From contig JACJZW010000016.1 of NCBI GenBank assembly GCA_020635355.1, positions 1-64,000 of the forward strand: a DNA stretch of 64,000 bases, read 5' to 3'. Below are positions 58,677-64,000 of this stretch, piece after piece. The number at the start of each line of letters is the position of its first letter. The stretch's first letter is position 1. The position numbers and the translations under genes were made by a program. The notes beneath the pieces are model-generated. The model was not told where the DNA came from and did no database searches. It worked only from the letters and a program-made list of their open reading frames with translations. The DNA is from Flavobacteriales bacterium. Lineage in GTDB: Bacteria; Bacteroidota; Bacteroidia; NS11-12g; UBA9320.

Positions 58677-59429
58677 TTAACGTTCCGTGGCAGCAAGTTC
58701 CTGTTCGATAAATTGGATCAACGCCAGATTGATCGCCTTAACCCGTTCCCAGTGTTCGATCTGTACCCTCACCAGACCAAGTTTTTGGGTCAATAGTTTT
58801 CGATACCGGGGACTACTACATATTTCCGGAATGTTCCACTGAGGGAAATTCGTTTGAACATCCAGCACCATCGCATATTCCATGGAATGGCTTACGATGT
58901 CATTCCACTCAGCACGAAGGTTATCCATATCGCGGTTTGTGATCATGTCCGCTCCGAGACTTTGCAGTTGAACCTCGTAGTAATCGAGAATACTTCTGCG
59001 GAGGCTGTCCGACAAGATCAACGATAACCTACCGGAAGACAGGCTCTCAACATAGGATCCCTTAGTGGCCAGAAAGCTGCCGTAGTAGGAATAGAGGGCA
59101 TTGTGGCGAATAAAATCCATCACGGAGTAGCCCCCCGGGTTAAAGCACACTTCATGAAGCATGGTGTCCAGCACGGCGATATGAAACGAATTATTTTGGA
59201 TGTTGATGTCAAACACTTCCGTGTCCATTTGGAGATCCTGAAGAATATTCTGCAGGAGCTTTTTTTCAGCCACGCGATCAATCCGATGAAGATTCCAGTT
59301 ATTGATCTGTAAGGCAATCAGGATTCCAATCACCACCAGAATAATCTCACCAATGAAGTACATGAAATACTTGGTGACGCGGTTATCCTGAATGAGTTTT
59401 TGTCGGATGGTTCGGAAGAATTTAAACAT
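58677..59429 (-). CDS. DUF6090 family protein
   Basis: A 250-residue protein with the characteristic N terminus 'FFRTIRQKLIQDNRVTKYFMYFIGEIILVVIGILIALQINNWN', one membrane helix, then 'KKLLQNILQDLQMD' and a helical cytosolic or periplasmic domain. DUF6090 is common and multicopy in Bacteroidota; its function is unknown. Confidence 0.93.
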   Translation of the reverse strand: MFKFFRTIRQKLIQDNRVTKYFMYFIGEIILVVIGILIALQINNWNLHRIDRVAEKKLLQNILQDLQMDTEVFDINIQNNSFHIAVLDTMLHEVCFNPGGYSVMDFIRHNALYSYYGSFLATKGSYVESLSSGRLSLILSDSLRRSILDYYEVQLQSLGADMITNRDMDNLRAEWNDIVSHSMEYAMVLDVQTNFPQWNIPEICSSPRYRKLLTQKLGLVRVQIEHWERVKAINLALIQFIEQELAATER

Positions 59430-59541
59430 GTTTTAAGTGCGGTAAATCGTGCTGACGCTACTCGAAGTTAAATCAACTTGATGATATAGCTGATGATTCT
59501 GGAAAAGTCCGGTTGAGGGATGGTATTTGGGTGATTTTTCC

Positions 59542-60018
59542 TTATAGATTGAATATGAAGTTGATCACCAACCTTTTGACGTTTCGGGTGAAATACCATC
59601 GGATCATCATTCGTTTTAACCTTGTTAGCAATACGCCGGATTCCGTGAGTAATTGAAGGTACCGTTCCTTGTTCTCCACTTCATAGCCAAGAATACCGAG
59701 GTAGATGTGTTCAGGATGTATTTGTTTACTGCCCATAATCCAGCTGTGAAAGCGACTCACCTGACATGCCTCTTGCAGCTGTTTGGTGAGCACATATTCG
59801 CGCTTGCCGTTAAGATCCATCTTCCTTCCTTTCAAATAATGGATCATCTCTTTCTTCTCCCCAAGGGTGACTTTCACGTTTAATTTTCCATCGGAATTGA
59901 ATCGATTCAAGCACATCAGGAAATGATAGATTCCTACATAATTATTCCCCAGTCGTCTGGCGGTGTCTTTGGATTCAATTAAAATTTGACGGGCACTCTC
60001 CGAAAAGACTCGGGACAT
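59542..60018 (-). CDS. Stand-alone Clp N-domain-like protein
   Basis: A 158-residue protein resembling the Clp repeat (N) domain of ClpA/ClpC: 'VFSESARQILIESKDTARRLGNNYVGIYHFLMCL' is the first repeat and 'TKQLQEACQVSRFHSWIMGSKQIHPEHIYLGIL' the second. There is no AAA+ ATPase. It may act as an adaptor or a sequestering partner of ClpC/ClpA, or have a separate role. It lies 3 bp after the gene at 60022, so the two are coupled. Confidence 0.8.
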   Translation of the reverse strand: MSRVFSESARQILIESKDTARRLGNNYVGIYHFLMCLNRFNSDGKLNVKVTLGEKKEMIHYLKGRKMDLNGKREYVLTKQLQEACQVSRFHSWIMGSKQIHPEHIYLGILGYEVENKERYLQLLTESGVLLTRLKRMMIRWYFTRNVKRLVINFIFNL

Positions 60019-60021
60019 GGT

Positions 60022-60840
60022 TCACGGCAGTTGAGATTGGCGGACAAATGAAATCGTATCGGTCACCACAGGCTCTGACCAGCCTTTCGTTGGATCCGGG
60101 TTCTTTTGCTCCAGAACCACCTGAATGACATCTGAAAGACTATCCAGTCGGATTTGCTTTTGGTGTTCTTCTATTCCCCCTGAATACTTACTTCCCGCCA
60201 GTCGAAGCGTAAATTGGAAGTAGTCGGATTGCTCCTTTTCGAAGGGTATTTGAAGAGAATATCCGGTATTTAATACGTTGCTATCCTTGTCATAGGAAAT
60301 CTCGGTTTTGGCGGGGTGAACAACCAATCGAGTGCTATCCAACAGGATAAACGAATTGGGCGATGGAGCATACATCACCTCCACGGTTCTGGCTTCTTTG
60401 GGATCCTTGTTGGTATGGGTGGCCATGGAATAGGCAATGATGCCATAGGTCATAACATTCCCGATGAGCAGCGGAATGAACAACCGTTTGATGGATTCCT
60501 TGAAGATGATTTTTATCGTCAGCGTTTCCAGGAAAACACTACCCAGGCACATCAGCACATAGGTGGCCACCCAATTGATAAGGTCAAAGGTGGCATCCGG
60601 AACAAATTGGTCTGCCAGTAGGTGCCAAATCAGCATGGCCCACATCATCACGAATGTTCCAATAAGACCGGACACCAGATTCCCGATCACAGACGCCAGG
60701 GAAGATTTGGCCCACGAATAGTTCAGGAATACTTTAATGGTGAAGGTTTCAATTACAATCGTGGCAATCACCAAATACCAAAAACGCCCTACCTCATCTA
60801 CCACGTAGATGGCTGGCCATACCATGTTGAGATTAAACAT
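60022..60840 (-). CDS. Membrane protein with C-terminal soluble domain
   Basis: A 272-residue protein with four helices in two similar halves. 'IATIVIETFTIKVFLNYSWAKSSLASVIGNLVSGLIGTF' and 'CLGSVFLETLTIKIIFKESIKRLFIPLLIGNVMTYGIIAYS' share a 'ETxTIKxxF' signature, suggesting an internal duplication. About 120 residues of a beta-rich domain follow. The family is unknown. It is encoded immediately upstream of the Clp-N-like protein. Confidence 0.68.
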   Translation of the reverse strand: MFNLNMVWPAIYVVDEVGRFWYLVIATIVIETFTIKVFLNYSWAKSSLASVIGNLVSGLIGTFVMMWAMLIWHLLADQFVPDATFDLINWVATYVLMCLGSVFLETLTIKIIFKESIKRLFIPLLIGNVMTYGIIAYSMATHTNKDPKEARTVEVMYAPSPNSFILLDSTRLVVHPAKTEISYDKDSNVLNTGYSLQIPFEKEQSDYFQFTLRLAGSKYSGGIEEHQKQIRLDSLSDVIQVVLEQKNPDPTKGWSEPVVTDTISFVRQSQLP

Positions 60841-61008
60841 TGTTTTTGAGCAAACTCATTTTTTGGATGGCTAAAGCTAAAGAATATATGTTGTAAACGT
60901 CTTGAAGTTGTTTTTTAGATCATATGAACTGTTTCACCACAGTCAGACTTCTTCCACCGAGGTAGGTGTTTGAGCCCTATTAGGAATTCAAAATAATTCA
61001 ATCAAAAT

Positions 61009-61157
61009 CACACGGTTTTCCCGCCGCGAACCACCAACCAAAGTGCAAAAAGCAATTCGCCCAGCATCATCGGAAGAGCCAGAATGGCTTCTGCTTGTGC
61101 CACGAATGATGTATGGGAAGGGACTGCGTTTTTAAGTCCGTGAACAAAGCAGTACCC
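61009..61157 (-). pseudogene. Remnant of a DUF4386 gene (3' end only)
   Basis: The gap 60841-61161 has no intact gene, but the minus strand reads 'SFVAQAEAILALPMMLGEL' then 'LFALWLVVRGGKTV' up to a TGA at 61009. This is the typical last helix and end of DUF4386 proteins. The frame is closed by a TAG about 49 codons upstream, with no plausible start. It is probably a truncated relic. Confidence 0.5.
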
Positions 61158-61161
61158 CTAA

Positions 61162-62130
61162 TTATTCGTTTTCAGATCGATATTTCTCAACACGTAAAAT
61201 GGTATTCTGAATGTCTTTCATAATCCATTTTCCCCACCAACCGGCATAAAAGTTAAACGTGGTGTTCATCTCAAAATGACTGTATAAATGCAACCGGTGC
61301 TTGCCGTTTGGCAACGTCTCCAATTCGTAGGTTCCATTTAAAACGTCGAAATAGTCTCCACCAATTACAACGTGCTCATCCAGCGTGGTAGACGGGATTT
61401 CATGCGGATAGGCCTTTATGGTAAAAACCATCTTTTCATTGTCTATGTACTCGGTTACTGTTTCATGGAATACCAGACCCTTTGAAAATTGAGCTTCCCG
61501 GTAAGCTCCTACGCCTTCAAAATTTAATTCGGCTTTTACCGGTCGGGGAAAGCCCAGAAACCGCGTAAGGTATCCCTTGTCCTGATCCAGTGGGATTTCG
61601 GTTACGCGGGTAACATGATCCCAAATTTTCTCCGAAGGGGCGTCTATATCAATAAAGGTGTAGGCTTCATACGTGCCCGGAATGGTTTCAATCATTTGCT
61701 CTATGGGCCCCATGAAAAATGGCAAAAGAACCAGGAGTGAGAGGTTGAGTTGGTTCTTTCGTTTTTTCATTTTTAGGTAGCCACCAATCAAACCACCAAC
61801 AGAACCCATGATCAGAAATAGGGGTAAAATCATCAACCAACACGCCCAACCCTCAATGGAAAAGGCAATGGTGATGAGCAGAAAAAAACCGATCGGCGCC
61901 CAGGGCATGAGGATCCTGTATGCCTTGCTTTCTACTTTTTCATCGGGCGATAAATAGATGGTAAACACGCCAACTATAGCCGGAAGGAGGAACAGAAAGG
62001 TGACCGACATCACGGAAAATAATTCGCTCCATTGGTCGATGCCGAAGAGAAGCCTGAGCACAACCGCGTACACGGTTGGGATGGCGATGGCCAGGAGGAT
62101 ATGCTTTGTGGTTCGGTTCATCTCGTGCAA
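61162..62130 (-). CDS. Membrane-anchored SRPBCC domain protein
   Basis: A 322-residue protein. Four or five membrane helices (about 9-125) are followed by a START/SRPBCC-like domain (about 150-315): 'YEAYTFIDIDAPSEKIWDHVTRVTEI' and 'LYSHFEMNTTFNFYAGWWGKWIMKDIQNTILRVEKYR'. Internal Met4 (62121) is an alternative start. It may bind a lipid or other hydrophobic ligand at the membrane. Confidence 0.82.
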   Translation of the reverse strand: MHEMNRTTKHILLAIAIPTVYAVVLRLLFGIDQWSELFSVMSVTFLFLLPAIVGVFTIYLSPDEKVESKAYRILMPWAPIGFFLLITIAFSIEGWACWLMILPLFLIMGSVGGLIGGYLKMKKRKNQLNLSLLVLLPFFMGPIEQMIETIPGTYEAYTFIDIDAPSEKIWDHVTRVTEIPLDQDKGYLTRFLGFPRPVKAELNFEGVGAYREAQFSKGLVFHETVTEYIDNEKMVFTIKAYPHEIPSTTLDEHVVIGGDYFDVLNGTYELETLPNGKHRLHLYSHFEMNTTFNFYAGWWGKWIMKDIQNTILRVEKYRSENE

Positions 62131-62297
62131 TTGGAAGAATCAATCTGGTTGCGCATGGAATCCAAGGGAAGCGCCGGGTCCCGAATAAAGTAGACCAATT
62201 TTGGTGGATGAAATTACTCAAAAATATCCGTCAAGTCATGATGGAATAGAGGCGTGGGGAGAAAGCTTGTTTACACGCCTTCGTTACGATGGAGGGG

Positions 62298-63344
62298 TTA
62301 ATGGGCATTCCCTTGTCTGCTTTTTTTAAGCAGTTTTATCACCCGATTGTATTCCACATCCGCCAGATTCCAATAATATAGTTTGGGGTCTGTTGTGCTG
62401 GTGAACTGCACCACCACCGCATCGATGTCTTTCTGGTATTTGGCAATACTTTGGTATCCCGGAACCCATCCTTTGTGTTCATACTCATAGAGTTTTGAAT
62501 AGGTTTCTTGTTCATTTCCATCAAACACGCTTCCATCAATCAATGCTCTGAGAAAAATGCCAACATCCTTAGCCGTGGCAATCATGCCAACATCGTCTGT
62601 CTTTAAATCCAACGGATGCCCTTTGTGGTAGCCGCTCATCATTCGGTCACTGGTCACATCATGTATGGATTTAAACGTGTTGGTCAAGTGTAACCGATCT
62701 AAAATTTTGTTTTGAATGAAATCGAAATGGGGGTAACCCAAAACGGAATCCATGATTTTGGAAAGCAGTAGGTAATTGGTGTTGCAATATTCATACTGGG
62801 CATCCGGCTCAAAGTTGGCGCGTAAGCCAAGTATCAGATCCAGATTTTCTGCGTACCCATCTTTGGGATGGGCCCAGTAGTTGGGCGTGTCGGTATAGTT
62901 CGGGATGCCGCTGCGATGTTTCACCAGCATTTCGATGGTGATCTCATTAGCATGTTCAATTTTCCCCGAAAGTTCCGGCAAGTAATCGGCCAGTGTTTGG
63001 TCAAGGGATAGAAGGCCCATGGCATTTAACTTCACCACGGCCGCCGCGGTGTATAGTTTGCTCACGCTGGCAATTTTGAACAAGGCATCGGGTCTGGTGG
63101 GTTGTTCCGTATTCTTATTATGCCAACCCGCAGTATAGCATTTGGGCTCATGATGTGCCTGATCCACATAAATAATGATGCCATCAAAGCCATTTGAAAC
63201 GGCCTCATTTGCCTGTTCTTCGATGGTGTTGGGAAGGGGCATAATCCAGGCCTTTACAACGATCCAGGGAACAAAGTACAGGGAGGTGAGGGTGCCAGCC
63301 AACAGGCTAATTTGTATGATTCGTTTGATCCGTTTTTTAGTCAT
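62298..63344 (-). CDS. Serine hydrolase, beta-lactamase/DD-peptidase family (class C-like)
   Basis: A 348-residue protein with an N-terminal membrane anchor (about 9-35) and a penicillin-binding-like serine hydrolase domain. The nucleophile Ser93 lies in SVSK (Ser93-x2-Lys96), followed by 'LYTAAAVVKLNAMGLLSLDQTLADYLPE'; the second motif is Tyr186-Cys-Asn188. The usual third motif (HxG/KTG) is not clear: 'YEHKGWVPGYQS' may stand in. The family includes DD-peptidases, esterases and D-aminopeptidases; the substrate is unknown. It is located in the periplasm. Confidence 0.92.
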   Translation of the reverse strand: MTKKRIKRIIQISLLAGTLTSLYFVPWIVVKAWIMPLPNTIEEQANEAVSNGFDGIIIYVDQAHHEPKCYTAGWHNKNTEQPTRPDALFKIASVSKLYTAAAVVKLNAMGLLSLDQTLADYLPELSGKIEHANEITIEMLVKHRSGIPNYTDTPNYWAHPKDGYAENLDLILGLRANFEPDAQYEYCNTNYLLLSKIMDSVLGYPHFDFIQNKILDRLHLTNTFKSIHDVTSDRMMSGYHKGHPLDLKTDDVGMIATAKDVGIFLRALIDGSVFDGNEQETYSKLYEYEHKGWVPGYQSIAKYQKDIDAVVVQFTSTTDPKLYYWNLADVEYNRVIKLLKKSRQGNAH

Positions 63345-63487
63345 GAAATGGGTTAGGAGTGGTTGATGCGTATGGATTTGGTGAGAAAGGTGTGCTTTTT
63401 TTGGTCAACGGGGAGTGCGAATAGTACGATACGGATGCTCGTTCATGCTGCTCGTTTTTCTTGTGGACTGAAGGGTACCTTGCCCGG

Positions 63488-64000
63488 TTACATATTTTCG
63501 TTCACAGCTCTTTTCCAAAAGTAGATTCCAGTCAGGCAGGTGATTATGGCAAACATAATCCCATTTTCACCCAACCAATGATCCCTGTGTTCTATCGGAA
63601 TGGTTAATGGGGGCAGAATTTTTTGAATAAACACATTACTTACCGCGTGAAAAATGACCGCAGGCCACAGACTGTTCGATTTAAAGGTATAATAGGTCAT
63701 CATAAACGACATGGAAATAATGACGATAAAGAAGGTGATGCATTCCAACAATACATGGTTACTGTAGTATACTAGGATAGGCCAGTGCCATACGGCCCAA
63801 GTGACTCCACAGAATAGGGAAACTCCGGTGAAGGAAAGAACTTTTCTCAATTCGTAAATGAAAAAACCTCTCCACCCGATTTCTTCGCCCAAGGTTGTTG
63901 CGGAGGCTCTGATCACTTCAACGGTTCCTACCAGGATTGGGGCAATAACGGCTATGGCCGTTGGATTTAGCGTGCCTTTTCCCACCAATCCCAATTCCTC
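63488..64000 (-). CDS. CPBP family intramembrane metalloprotease, partial
   Basis: The 5' part lies beyond the window; the visible 168+ residues contain the CPBP (CAAX protease/bacteriocin-processing, Rce1-like) motifs: Glu37-Glu38-x2-Trp-Arg (EEIGWRGF), His70 (WAVWHWP) and His116-x3-Asn120 (FHAVSN). Five or more helices are visible. It probably cleaves membrane or prenylated substrates or confers bacteriocin immunity; the substrate is unknown. No stop codon is seen at the upstream edge, so the true start is outside. Confidence 0.93.
   Translation of the reverse strand, partial: EELGLVGKGTLNPTAIAVIAPILVGTVEVIRASATTLGEEIGWRGFFIYELRKVLSFTGVSLFCGVTWAVWHWPILVYYSNHVLLECITFFIVIISMSFMMTYYTFKSNSLWPAVIFHAVSNVFIQKILPPLTIPIEHRDHWLGENGIMFAIITCLTGIYFWKRAVNENM

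Noticed and set aside
1..64000. tRNA, rRNA, tmRNA or riboswitch genes
   Set aside because: No cloverleaf with a GTTCGA-type T arm, no rRNA signature and no recognisable riboswitch core was found by eye; a covariance-model scan would be decisive.

Overview
The window comes from a Bacteroidota chromosome (order not resolvable). The evidence is: three proteins with C-terminal type IX secretion (T9SS) sorting domains, DUF6090, DUF3570/DUF4266 and LytTR/YehU-type two-component proteins, many small lipoproteins and outer-membrane barrels, a monomeric NADP-isocitrate dehydrogenase, and few Shine-Dalgarno-like leaders. I see no tRNA, rRNA, CRISPR array or replication origin.

0-15 kb is mostly ordinary chromosome. 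It has icd with a decayed copy of its own 3' end nearby; a five-gene redox operon (Rieske-like, thioredoxin, ApbE, DUF4266, DUF3570); small SRPBCC, lipocalin-like, esterase and pentapeptide genes; and an SDR reductase with an AraC regulator. At 15.2-17 kb a dispersed repeat is interrupted by an intact IS110-family element. Its upstream non-coding end folds as a bridge RNA whose guides match the observed insertion site and the element ends.

17-24 kb holds a TPR/SRPBCC cluster, a histidine kinase/LytTR pair, four tandem terminator-like hairpins and an RCC1-repeat T9SS protein. 23.7-31.4 kb is the most interesting block. A membrane adenylate cyclase is divergent from a family 2B encapsulin (HK97-fold shell with a cyclic-nucleotide-binding insert), which is followed at 11 bp by its probable cargo, a terpene cyclase of the 2-methylisoborneol-synthase type. 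Converging on these is a tightly coupled three-gene operon: a 129-aa ubiquitin/MoaD-like protein ending in Gly-Gly, a DUF4132 protein, and a short E1/ThiF-like adenylating enzyme without its zinc cysteines. I regard this as a candidate undescribed ubiquitin-like modification or carrier system.

31-44 kb contains an M23 peptidase, membrane proteins, a protease-dead archaemetzincin homologue, small secreted proteins, a saccharopine-dehydrogenase-like enzyme, a PKD-domain T9SS protein, SMI1/KNR4 and an amidohydrolase lipoprotein. From 38 to 55.5 kb nearly every intergenic gap carries a composite dispersed repeat, always in the same orientation. 44.5-47.1 kb is AT-rich, and its two genes are packaged like integron cassettes between attC-like imperfect hairpins; 56.1-58.5 kb may be a second, weaker example.

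47.6-64 kb has more secreted and lipoproteins (including an acetolactate-decarboxylase-like lipoprotein), GNAT enzymes, a zinc-less MDR oxidoreductase, DUF4386, a Crp-like regulator, a stand-alone Clp N-domain protein, a serine hydrolase and, running off the end, a CPBP-family membrane protease.
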